Source: Pseudomonadota bacterium (GTDB taxonomy: Bacteria; Pseudomonadota; Gammaproteobacteria; Burkholderiales; SCOH01). From it: 12,734 nt of DNA. Positions 6,836 to 12,734 of the stretch are shown here, in pieces. A program made the translations under genes and the position numbers. The notes beneath the pieces are model-generated. The model was not told the origin of the DNA and did no database searches. It was given only the letters and a program-made list of their open reading frames with translations. Location of the stretch: assembly GCA_030917985.1 (NCBI GenBank), contig JAUPTR010000433.1:1-12734 (forward strand). The letters run 5' to 3'. Position 1 is the first letter of the stretch, and each line of letters opens with the position of its first letter.

Positions 6836-8233
6836 ATGAGCCAAGGAAAAATCGTACAGATCATCGGTGCCGTTGTCGACGTGGAGTTTCCGCGCGATGC
6901 GATGCCGAGGGTTTATGACGCGCTTAAGTTGGCCACCGCAGATCTGACGCTGGAAGTTCAGCAGCAGCTCGGCGATGGCGTGGTACGTGCAATTGCCATG
7001 GGTTCGAGCGATGGCTTGAAACGTGGCATGGAAGTGACAAATACTGGAGCCCCGATCTCCGTACCGGTGGGCAAGGCGACCCTTGGCCGCATCATGGACG
7101 TTCTGGGTAACCCGGTTGACGAAGCCGGCCCGGTTGAAACCGAAACCAAGTCACCGATTCACCGCAAGGCGCCGGCATTCGACGAACTGTCGTCGGCAAC
7201 CGAGCTGCTGGAAACCGGTATCAAGGTGATTGACTTGCTGTGTCCGTTTGCCAAGGGCGGTAAAGTGGGTCTGTTCGGCGGTGCAGGTGTGGGCAAGACC
7301 GTGAACATGATGGAATTGATCAACAACATCGCCAAGGCACACTCGGGCTTGTCCGTGTTTGCCGGTGTGGGGGAGCGTACTCGTGAGGGTAACGACTTCT
7401 ACCACGAGATGAAAGATTCCAACGTTCTCGATAAAGTGGCAATGGTTTACGGCCAGATGAATGAGCCTCCGGGCAACCGTCTGCGCGTAGCCCTGACCGG
7501 TCTGACCATGGCGGAATATTTCCGTGATGAGAAAGACGCATCGGGTAAAGGTCGTGACGTTCTGCTGTTCGTCGACAACATCTACCGTTACACCCTGGCC
7601 GGTACCGAAGTATCGGCACTGCTGGGCCGTATGCCTTCCGCAGTGGGTTACCAGCCGACTCTGGCTGAAGAAATGGGCCGTCTGCAAGAACGTATTACTT
7701 CCACCAAATCGGGTTCGATCACTTCGATTCAGGCCGTATACGTACCTGCGGATGACTTGACTGACCCGTCGCCAGCAACAACATTTGCTCACCTGGATGC
7801 AACTGTGGTTCTGTCGCGTGACATCGCTTCGCTGGGTATCTACCCGGCGGTTGACCCGCTGGATTCGACCTCGCGTCAGCTGGATCCGCTAGTTGTGGGC
7901 GACGATCACTATAACGTGGCGCGTGGCGTTCAGTCGACTCTGCAGCGTTACAAAGAGCTGCGTGACATCATCGCGATTCTGGGTATGGACGAACTGGCGC
8001 CGGAAGACAAACAGCTGGTTGCCCGTGCTCGTAAGATCCAGCGTTTCCTGTCGCAGCCGTTCCACGTTGCTGAAGTGTTCACCGGCAGCCCGGGTAAATA
8101 CGTTTCCCTCAAGGAAACCATCCGTGGCTTCAAAGGCATTATCAACGGTGAGTTCGATCATCTGCCGGAACAGGCGTTCTACATGGTCGGCTCGATCGAC
8201 GAAGCGGTAGAAAAAGCGAAAACCCTGCAGTAA
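6836..8233 (+). CDS. atpD: AtpD, ATP synthase F1 subunit beta (catalytic)
   Basis: This 465-residue subunit carries the catalytic nucleotide site. The P-loop GGAGVGKT is at residues 148-155 with K154. The catalytic glutamate E180 and R181 lie in GVGERTREG, and the Walker B LLFVDN has D247. The adenine-binding region includes Y336 in GIYPAVDPLDSTSRQLDP. The segment that contacts gamma reads DELAPED (385-391), where E. coli has DELSEED; this variant is expected in betaproteobacteria. The stretch NIYRYTLAGTEVSALLGR (248-265) also resembles betaproteobacterial sequences. The start has AGGAA at 6825-6829, seven bases from the ATG. Confidence 0.99.
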   Translation: MSQGKIVQIIGAVVDVEFPRDAMPRVYDALKLATADLTLEVQQQLGDGVVRAIAMGSSDGLKRGMEVTNTGAPISVPVGKATLGRIMDVLGNPVDEAGPVETETKSPIHRKAPAFDELSSATELLETGIKVIDLLCPFAKGGKVGLFGGAGVGKTVNMMELINNIAKAHSGLSVFAGVGERTREGNDFYHEMKDSNVLDKVAMVYGQMNEPPGNRLRVALTGLTMAEYFRDEKDASGKGRDVLLFVDNIYRYTLAGTEVSALLGRMPSAVGYQPTLAEEMGRLQERITSTKSGSITSIQAVYVPADDLTDPSPATTFAHLDATVVLSRDIASLGIYPAVDPLDSTSRQLDPLVVGDDHYNVARGVQSTLQRYKELRDIIAILGMDELAPEDKQLVARARKIQRFLSQPFHVAEVFTGSPGKYVSLKETIRGFKGIINGEFDHLPEQAFYMVGSIDEAVEKAKTLQ

Positions 8234-8247
8234 GCTGAGGTTCTGAT

Positions 8248-8673
8248 ATGGCTACTACAATGCACGTCGATGTCGTAAGTGGTGAAGAGGCGATTTATTC
8301 CGGTGAAGCCGAGTTCATCGTCGCTCCTGCTTATGAAGGCGAAATTGGTGTTTATGCACGCCATGCCCCGATGATCGCACTGATCAAGGCTGGCACTGTG
8401 CGTATCACTACGCCAGGCAAAGGCGAAGAAGTGCTGTTGTTTGTCAGCGGTGGCATGATTGAGGTTCAGCCTCATAATGTAACTGTGTTGGCAGACACCG
8501 CAATTCGTGGCGCCGATCTGGACGAAGCCAAAGCGCTGGAAGCCAAGCAACGTGCCGAAGAGGCACTGGTAAACCGACAGGCCAATATGGATTATGCGAA
8601 AGCAGAATCCGAATTGGCGGCAGCGGTGGCGCAATTGGCTGCAATTCAGAAAATGCGTAAGAAGACACATTGA
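8248..8673 (+). CDS. atpC: AtpC, ATP synthase F1 subunit epsilon
   Basis: This 141-residue subunit sits at the foot of gamma, contacts the c-ring and inhibits wasteful ATP hydrolysis. The N-terminal beta-sandwich (about 1-87) contains MHVDVVSGEEAIYSGEAEFI and GEIGVYARHAPMIALIKAG-like family signatures. The C-terminal helical hairpin (about 90-140) is alanine/glutamate/lysine-rich and is the inhibitory arm. Full length is present, so the inhibitory domain is intact. TGAGG at 8236-8240 is the likely ribosome binding site. It is the last gene of the operon and is followed by a clear terminator. Confidence 0.97.
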   Translation: MATTMHVDVVSGEEAIYSGEAEFIVAPAYEGEIGVYARHAPMIALIKAGTVRITTPGKGEEVLLFVSGGMIEVQPHNVTVLADTAIRGADLDEAKALEAKQRAEEALVNRQANMDYAKAESELAAAVAQLAAIQKMRKKTH

Positions 8674-8704
8674 TCTTCATTTGCGTGCCACACTGTGTGT
8701 GTAT

Positions 8705-8731
8705 AAAAGGTAGCCTTCGGGCTGCCTTTTT
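8705..8731 (+). terminator. intrinsic terminator of the atp operon
   Basis: GGTAGCC (8709-8715) pairs with GGCTGCC (8720-8726) across a stable TTCG tetraloop, with one G-T wobble. The stem can be extended by AAAA upstream pairing with the T-run that follows (8727-8731), and a second T-run lies at 8734-8739. It lies 31 bases after the atpC stop and makes glmU-glmS likely a separate transcription unit. The + orientation is chosen because the atp genes run that way, although the A-run would also allow some function on the other strand. Confidence 0.9.
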
Positions 8732-8768
8732 ACTTTTTTGTTTCAGTAATTTCTAATGCGGTGATCTA

Positions 8769-10136
8769 ATGGGGAACGTTCTTTCGGTGGTGATCCTGGC
8801 TGCAGGCCAGGGCAAGCGCATGTATTCAACCTTACCCAAGGTGTTACATCCGCTCGCGGGTAAGGCCATGTTGCGGCATGTGGTGGATGCCGCAGAGTGT
8901 TTGCAGCCGGCTCTTCTGTGCATCGTGTATGGCCATGGTGCTGAACAGGTGCAATCGGCTCTGTCCGACATCAAGGCTGAATGGGCGTTGCAGGCTCAGC
9001 AACTGGGCACCGGGCATGCCGTGCGTCAGGCTTTGCCAGTATTGCCGGCCGATGGAATGACTCTGGTTCTGTTTGGCGATGTGCCACTGATCCGCGTCGA
9101 AACATTGCAGGCAATGCTTGCCGTGGGCTCACCGGACAAACTGGTGTTGCTGACGGATGTCATCGATAACCCCAAAGGTTATGGCCGCATCGTGCGTGAT
9201 GCCAACGAACGCATCGTGCGCATTGTCGAGGAAAAAGACGCGACCGATGCCGAGCGCCATATCCGTGAGATCAATACCGGCATCATGTTGTTGCCGAATC
9301 AATATCTTGGTGGCTGGCTGGAGCGCTTGTCCAATGGCAATGCCCAGGGCGAGTATTATCTGACCGACGTGATCAGTATGGCTGTCAGCGATGGTGTCGA
9401 GGTTCGCAGTGCGTCGCCTGCCGCATCATGGGAAACCTACGGTGTGAACAGCAAGGTGCAACTGGCCGAGCTGGAACGTATTCATCAGCTGGAGCAAGCC
9501 AAACGTTTGCTGGAGCAAGGCACCATGCTGCTCGATCCGGCACGCATCGATATTCGCGGTAGCCTGAGTGTTGGCCGTGATGTGGTGATTGACGTCAACT
9601 GCGTATTTGAAGGTCAGGTTGAGTTGGCGGATGGTGTCCGGATTGGCGCCAATTGTATGATCCGCAACGCCCGTATCGGTGAACAAACGGAAATCGCGCC
9701 ATTTTCGCATATTGACGATGCTGAAGTGGGTGCCGGTGCCCGAATTGGCCCGTATGCACGTTTGCGCCCTGGCGCCAAGCTGGCCGACGATACCCATGTA
9801 GGCAACTTTGTCGAAATCAAGAAATCGGCAGTAGGGCTGGGCTCGAAGGTGAATCACCTGAGTTATATCGGTGACGCCGACATCGGCGCCGGCGTTAATG
9901 TTGGCGCGGGCACCATCACCTGCAACTATGATGGCGTGAACAAACACAAAACCGTGATTGAAAACAATGCCTTCATCGGCTCTGGCACCATGCTGGTTGC
10001 GCCGGTTACGGTAGAGCAGGGCGCCACGATTGGTGCTGGCTCAACCATTACCCGGCATGCCCCCGCCGAAAAGCTGACGCTGGAACGTGCAAAACAGGTT
10101 ACAGTTCCCGGATGGTCGAGGCCGGAAAAAGACTGA
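8769..10136 (+). CDS. glmU: GlmU, bifunctional GlcN-1-P acetyltransferase / GlcNAc-1-P uridylyltransferase
   Basis: This 455-residue enzyme makes UDP-GlcNAc, the precursor of peptidoglycan and lipid A, from glucosamine-1-phosphate in the cytoplasm. The N-terminal uridylyltransferase domain (about 1-228) has the nucleotide-binding LAAGQGKRMYSTLPKVLH (10-27), the metal ligand D104 in FGDVPL, and YGVNSK with N227. The C-terminal left-handed beta-helix (about 250-450) shows repeated hexapeptides such as IGANCM and IGAGVN. It includes the acetyltransferase histidine H363 in KVNHLSYIGD and the AGTITCNYDG motif. The N-terminus has only a poor Shine-Dalgarno sequence (GGTGAT, 8760-8765), and an in-frame TAA at 8754-8756 blocks an upstream extension. 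glmS follows after 56 bases. Confidence 0.98.
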   Translation: MGNVLSVVILAAGQGKRMYSTLPKVLHPLAGKAMLRHVVDAAECLQPALLCIVYGHGAEQVQSALSDIKAEWALQAQQLGTGHAVRQALPVLPADGMTLVLFGDVPLIRVETLQAMLAVGSPDKLVLLTDVIDNPKGYGRIVRDANERIVRIVEEKDATDAERHIREINTGIMLLPNQYLGGWLERLSNGNAQGEYYLTDVISMAVSDGVEVRSASPAASWETYGVNSKVQLAELERIHQLEQAKRLLEQGTMLLDPARIDIRGSLSVGRDVVIDVNCVFEGQVELADGVRIGANCMIRNARIGEQTEIAPFSHIDDAEVGAGARIGPYARLRPGAKLADDTHVGNFVEIKKSAVGLGSKVNHLSYIGDADIGAGVNVGAGTITCNYDGVNKHKTVIENNAFIGSGTMLVAPVTVEQGATIGAGSTITRHAPAEKLTLERAKQVTVPGWSRPEKD

Positions 10137-10192
10137 CAATACCGAACAAAAACTCACTGTAAACTTTCGAACCCTCTTCGGAGAACTCAAGC

Positions 10193-12019
10193 ATGTGTGG
10201 AATCGTTGGGGCCATTGCCCGGCGTAATGTGGTACCGATTCTGGTCGAAGGACTGAAGCGGCTGGAATATCGTGGTTATGATTCGGCGGGCATTGCCGTG
10301 CTCGATGGTGACATCAAACGTGTGCGCCGCGTGGGCCGTGTTGCCGAAATGGAAAACGCCGCCAACGAGATTGGCCTTAGCGGTCAGATCGGCATTGGCC
10401 ATACCCGCTGGGCAACGCATGGCGGCGTGACTGAACCCAACGCTCATCCACATGTATCCGGCGAGCTGATTGCGGTGGTGCACAACGGCATCATCGAGAA
10501 TCACGATGAAAAACGCGCCGAGCTCAAGGCCAAGGGTTATGTCTTCGAATCGCAGACCGACACCGAAGTGATTGCGCATCTGGTGCACAGCTATTACTTA
10601 CAGGAACGCAACCTGTTGGCTGCCACCCGCAAGGCGGCCGCCGAATTGACTGGCGCTTACGCCATAGCCGTGATTGCCCAGGATCAACCGGATCTGATGT
10701 GTGTGGCCCGTATGGGCTGCCCGCTGTTGATCGGCCTCGGTGAGGGTGAGCACTTTGTCGCCTCTGACGTCTCGGCCGTGATTTCTGCCACACGCCGTGT
10801 CATCTTCCTGGAAGAAGGGGATGTAGGTGAACTGCGCCGAGATTCGCTGGCGCTGTTTGACCAGCAGGGCAACAGTATCGAACGCCCGGTACACGTCAGC
10901 GACGTTTCACTCGCCTCGCTGGAGCTCGGCCCTTACAGCCACTTCATGCAGAAAGAAATCCACGAGCAGCCGAAAGCACTGGCCGACACCATCGAGCAGG
11001 TACTGGACGAAGGCTTCGCCACCGATCTGTTCGGCCCCAAAGCTGCAGACATCCTGCCGCAAGTCGATAGCGTCCTGATTCTCGCCTGTGGCACCAGTTA
11101 TTACGCCGGCTCGGTCGGCCGTTACTGGCTGGAAGCCATTGCCGGCATCCCCTGCCAAGTCGAAATCGCCAGCGAATACCGCTATCGCGAAGCCGTTGCC
11201 AACCCGAAACAACTGGTAGTGACCATCTCCCAGTCTGGCGAAACGCTGGACACCATGGAAGCGCTCAAATACGCAAAATCGCTCGGCCACAAATGGGCGC
11301 TGTCGATTTGCAACGTGCGTGAAAGCGCCATCCCGCGCGCCTCGGATCTGGTGTTCTACACCCGTGCCGGCGCCGAAATTGGTGTTGCCTCGACCAAGGC
11401 CTTCACTACCCAGCTGATCGCCCTGTTTGCACTCACCGCCACGCTGGCCAAGCTGCGCGGCAAGCTGGATGCCGACAAGGAAGCGACTTACCTGAATGAC
11501 CTGCGCCACCTGCCGGGCAGCGTGCAGCATGCGCTGAACCTGGAACCACAGATCAAGCTCTGGTCGCAGCAATTCGCCGCCAAGGATCACGCACTATTCC
11601 TCGGTCGTGGCGTGCATTACCCGATTGCGCTGGAAGGCTCGCTCAAGCTGAAAGAAATCTCCTACATCCACGCCGAAGCCTACCCGGCCGGCGAGCTGAA
11701 ACACGGCCCGCTGGCGCTGGTCGACAACAACATGCCGGTGGTCGTCATTGCGCCGAACGACACTCTGCTGGAAAAAGTGAAATCCAATATGCAGGAAGTC
11801 AGCGCCCGTGGTGGCGAACTGTTCGTCTTCGCCGACCTCGACAGCCACTTCAGCGAATCCGAAGGCGTCCACGTGATCCGCACCCCGCGCCACGTTGGCG
11901 TGCTCAGCCCGGTCGTACACGCAATTCCGGTGCAGATGCTGGCTTATCATGCCGCATTGCAGCGTGGTACGGATGTGGATAAGCCACGTAATCTGGCCAA
12001 GTCAGTGACGGTTGAGTAA
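10193..12019 (+). CDS. glmS: GlmS, glutamine-fructose-6-phosphate aminotransferase
   Basis: This 608-residue enzyme makes glucosamine-6-phosphate from fructose-6-phosphate and glutamine, the entry step to UDP-GlcNAc. The nucleophilic cysteine C2 follows the initiator methionine (MCGIVGAIA). The glutaminase domain (about 1-230) includes EYRGYDSAGI (25-34), HTRWATHGG (70-78) and HNGIIENH (97-104). Two SIS sugar-phosphate domains follow; the first has LACGTSYYAG and TISQSGETLDT, the second ALEGSLKLKEISYIHAEAYP. The C-terminus DKPRNLAKSVTVE is the nearly invariant tail whose codons form the Tn7 target. CGGAGA at 10179-10184 is a good ribosome binding site. No glmS ribozyme is expected or seen in the 56-base leader. 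Confidence 0.99.
   Translation: MCGIVGAIARRNVVPILVEGLKRLEYRGYDSAGIAVLDGDIKRVRRVGRVAEMENAANEIGLSGQIGIGHTRWATHGGVTEPNAHPHVSGELIAVVHNGIIENHDEKRAELKAKGYVFESQTDTEVIAHLVHSYYLQERNLLAATRKAAAELTGAYAIAVIAQDQPDLMCVARMGCPLLIGLGEGEHFVASDVSAVISATRRVIFLEEGDVGELRRDSLALFDQQGNSIERPVHVSDVSLASLELGPYSHFMQKEIHEQPKALADTIEQVLDEGFATDLFGPKAADILPQVDSVLILACGTSYYAGSVGRYWLEAIAGIPCQVEIASEYRYREAVANPKQLVVTISQSGETLDTMEALKYAKSLGHKWALSICNVRESAIPRASDLVFYTRAGAEIGVASTKAFTTQLIALFALTATLAKLRGKLDADKEATYLNDLRHLPGSVQHALNLEPQIKLWSQQFAAKDHALFLGRGVHYPIALEGSLKLKEISYIHAEAYPAGELKHGPLALVDNNMPVVVIAPNDTLLEKVKSNMQEVSARGGELFVFADLDSHFSESEGVHVIRTPRHVGVLSPVVHAIPVQMLAYHAALQRGTDVDKPRNLAKSVTVE
11984..12019 (+). other. attTn7 recognition segment in the 3' end of glmS
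   Basis: These 36 bases encode PRNLAKSVTVE plus the stop codon. In Tn7 biology TnsD binds this stretch of glmS and directs insertion about 25 bp downstream of the stop. The sequence is close to the E. coli target as I recall it, with differences mainly at third codon positions. Here the expected insertion point coincides with the start of transposon-like sequence at about 12042-12045, so the site appears to have been used. Confidence 0.8.
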
Positions 12020-12057
12020 TGTTGTGTTGCGTTGCGTAAGTTGTTGTTATTCAGCGC

Positions 12058-12093
12058 TATTAAAGTCGTAAACAGGTTATTAAAGTCGTAAAC
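12058..12093 (+). repeat. two exact 16-bp direct repeats, candidate TnsB-binding sites
   Basis: TATTAAAGTCGTAAAC occurs exactly at 12058-12073 and again at 12078-12093, a spacing of 20 bp. It closely resembles the AATAAAGTCTTAAAC core of the repeated TnsB-binding sites in the right end of Tn7, where sites overlap at a similar spacing. No equally good third copy is present; AAATAAGTTTGAAT at 12097-12110 is at best a decayed one. Confidence 0.8.
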
Positions 12094-12111
12094 TAAAAAT
12101 AAGTTTGAATG

Positions 12112-12144
12112 AGAGCCCATTCCTGATCGGATGGGCTCTTTTTT
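12112..12144 (+). terminator. intrinsic terminator inside the element end, likely ending glmS transcripts
   Basis: AGAGCCCAT (12112-12120) pairs perfectly with ATGGGCTCT (12131-12139) around a ten-base loop, and six T residues (12139-12144) close it. It is the first terminator after glmS, 92 bases beyond the stop and on the transposon side of the insertion point. Tn7 also carries a hairpin at the matching place in its right end, just before tnsA, so this may be an inherited element feature that replaced the original glmS terminator. Confidence 0.9.
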
Positions 12145-12165
12145 GTTATCTAATGCGGCTTCGAA

Positions 12166-12597
12166 ATGAAATTATCAGTGATTGCCAAGTTGCGAGATGG
12201 CAAAGACAAACAGATTATTGCCGACGCATTGCAAATATCGCTCAGCAGCGTAACTAGAGTACTGTTGACGGAACCTGGATTACAACTGGCCTGGCATCAG
12301 ACTCGTAAAGAACGCAAAAGAATCGAAACCCGCCAGCATTGGTTGGCTTTGCTTGCGAGGTACGCCGCCTCGGGCGTCAAAATCGTGCGAAGTTTGAATC
12401 CCGCCGCCTACGTCTGGTTGTATCGAAATGACAAAGCGTGGCTGCTCCAGCATGTTCCGACGGCATTGCCGCAAAAAAATAATGATTCGCCACGACTTCG
12501 TTGGGATTTAAGGGACGAACTACTGCACCGGCAAATCAAACAGGCGGTATTAAAACTGCGTGAAGCGAATGTGGGGCTGAGAAAAATACGTTTGTGA
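12166..12597 (+). pseudogene. TnsD-like (TniQ family) target-selection protein, C-terminal fragment
   Basis: This open frame of 143 codons resembles the C-terminal part of TnsD, the Tn7 protein that binds the end of glmS. Visible features are a helix-turn-helix-like segment (about residues 14-34, IIADALQISLSSVTRVLL), a basic stretch with RQHWLALLARY (56-66), the motif YVWLYRNDKAWL (82-93), which I regard as characteristic of TnsD proteins, and WDLRDELL (113-120). TnsD proteins are around 500 residues; the whole TniQ-type zinc-binding N-terminal half is missing. Upstream, codons from 12154 read CGFE in the same frame after a TAA at 12151-12153, perhaps a last trace of the zinc-finger region. 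There is no convincing ribosome binding site. The frame ends at a TGA beyond which TnsD-like residues seem to continue. It may instead be a short expressed DNA-binding protein, but decay is more likely. Confidence 0.72.
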
Positions 12598-12657
12598 CAG
12601 TTGTACCAAGAGGTGCCAGAGCTAAAGGCCAAGTTATCCGTGTTGGATAGGTTAGGC
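12598..12657 (+). pseudogene. continuation of the TnsD-like fragment past an in-frame stop
   Basis: In the same frame after the TGA at 12595-12597 the next 20 codons read QLYQEVPELKAKLSVLDRLG. This looks like a natural continuation of the preceding IRL and of the late TnsD region, where a leucine-rich segment ending in a DRLP-like turn is common. After 12657 the frame turns cysteine/histidine-rich and no longer resembles the family. The simplest reading is a nonsense mutation (for example CGA to TGA) followed by a break in homology. The remaining bases to 12734 show no gene I can support. Confidence 0.4.
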
Positions 12658-12734
12658 TGCGCCCATTGCCATGCCCATGATGTTGCCGCCACCCAGTGCC
12701 TTGCCGATATTTCCCGCTTTACTCGATTGTCATA

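Larger units (their letters stand above)
12042..12734 (+). mobile_element. Tn7-like element remnant inserted at attTn7 (right end next to glmS)
   Basis: Three signals agree. First, position: a candidate TGT terminus at 12042 (or 12045) lies 22-25 bp after the glmS stop, where Tn7-family elements insert. Second, TnsB-site-like direct repeats start within the next 20 bases. Third, a TnsD-like C-terminal fragment follows on the + strand, the orientation tns genes have when the right end faces glmS. tnsA, tnsB, tnsC and the front of tnsD are missing, so the unit cannot transpose by itself. The right boundary is not visible; the given end is the window edge. TnsD-like similarity fades near 12657, where a further junction is possible. 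No inverted copy of the repeat was found. Confidence 0.7.

Noticed and set aside
7988..8008. DELAPED in AtpD where E. coli has DELSEED, considered as an unusual change in the catalytic lever.
   Set aside because: Variation at these positions is common in betaproteobacterial beta subunits and the acidic character is largely kept; it is not a sign of altered function.
8681..8707. TTGCGT and TATAAA with a 15-base spacer after atpC, a possible promoter for glmU.
   Set aside because: The spacer is short and the -10 overlaps the atp terminator stem, so a transcript would start in the hairpin. A real glmU promoter may be between 8731 and 8768, but no good match was found.
10137..10192. Possible glmS ribozyme or other riboswitch in the glmS leader.
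   Set aside because: The gap is only 56 bases, far too short for the glmS ribozyme, which is known mainly from Gram-positive bacteria; no matching structure seen.
12097..12110. AAATAAGTTTGAAT as a third TnsB-like repeat.
   Set aside because: Only about half of the positions match and the spacing is not 20 bp; not distinguishable from AT-rich background.
12652..12729. Minus-strand frame ending in SSKAGNIGKALGGG then NIMGMAMGAA and a TAA at 12654-12652, which looks like a glycine/methionine-rich protein tail.
   Set aside because: An in-frame TGA at 12732-12730 (minus strand) limits it to 25 codons with no start codon before the methionines near its end. Could be the broken end of a neighbouring gene, but cannot be supported from this window.

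Overview
This window is a conserved bacterial housekeeping block with a decayed Tn7-like element at its right edge. In order it holds the tail of rsmG, parA and parB, the nine-gene F1Fo ATP synthase operon (atpI-B-E-F-H-A-G-D-C), glmU, glmS, and then transposon-derived sequence. All recognised genes are on the + strand. The gene order, the protein sequences (for example NIYRYTLAGTEVSALLGR in the beta subunit) and the moderate GC content point to a betaproteobacterium, most likely of the order Neisseriales. That placement is inferred from family resemblance; no search was run.

Layout. Bases 1-52 encode the last residues of the 16S rRNA methyltransferase RsmG, and its TAA directly abuts the parA ATG. 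ParA (53-829) and ParB (850-1695) form the chromosome-partitioning pair. A short gap with a small hairpin leads to atpI (1753), and the atp genes then run closely packed to 8673. The Fo genes (atpB, atpE, atpF) come first, then the F1 genes (atpH, atpA, atpG, atpD, atpC). Catalytic and coupling residues are intact in every subunit, so this should be a working proton-driven ATP synthase. A strong UUCG-loop terminator (8705-8731) closes the operon. glmU (8769-10136) and glmS (10193-12019) follow; together they supply the steps from fructose-6-phosphate to UDP-GlcNAc, apart from the GlmM mutase step.

The unusual part is the last 700 bases. The 3' end of glmS is the classical Tn7 attachment target (attTn7). 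About 22-25 bp after its stop codon the sequence changes to a Tn7-like right end: a candidate TGT terminus, then two exact 16-bp copies, 20 bp apart, of a motif resembling the TnsB-binding repeats of Tn7, then an intrinsic terminator. Next comes a + strand fragment (12166-12597) resembling the C-terminal part of TnsD, the protein that recognises attTn7. The TniQ-type N-terminal half and tnsA, tnsB and tnsC are missing, and TnsD-like residues appear to continue in frame past a TGA for about 20 codons. I read this as the scar of a Tn7-family insertion that lost its transposition genes by internal deletion. The far end of the element, if present, is outside the window.
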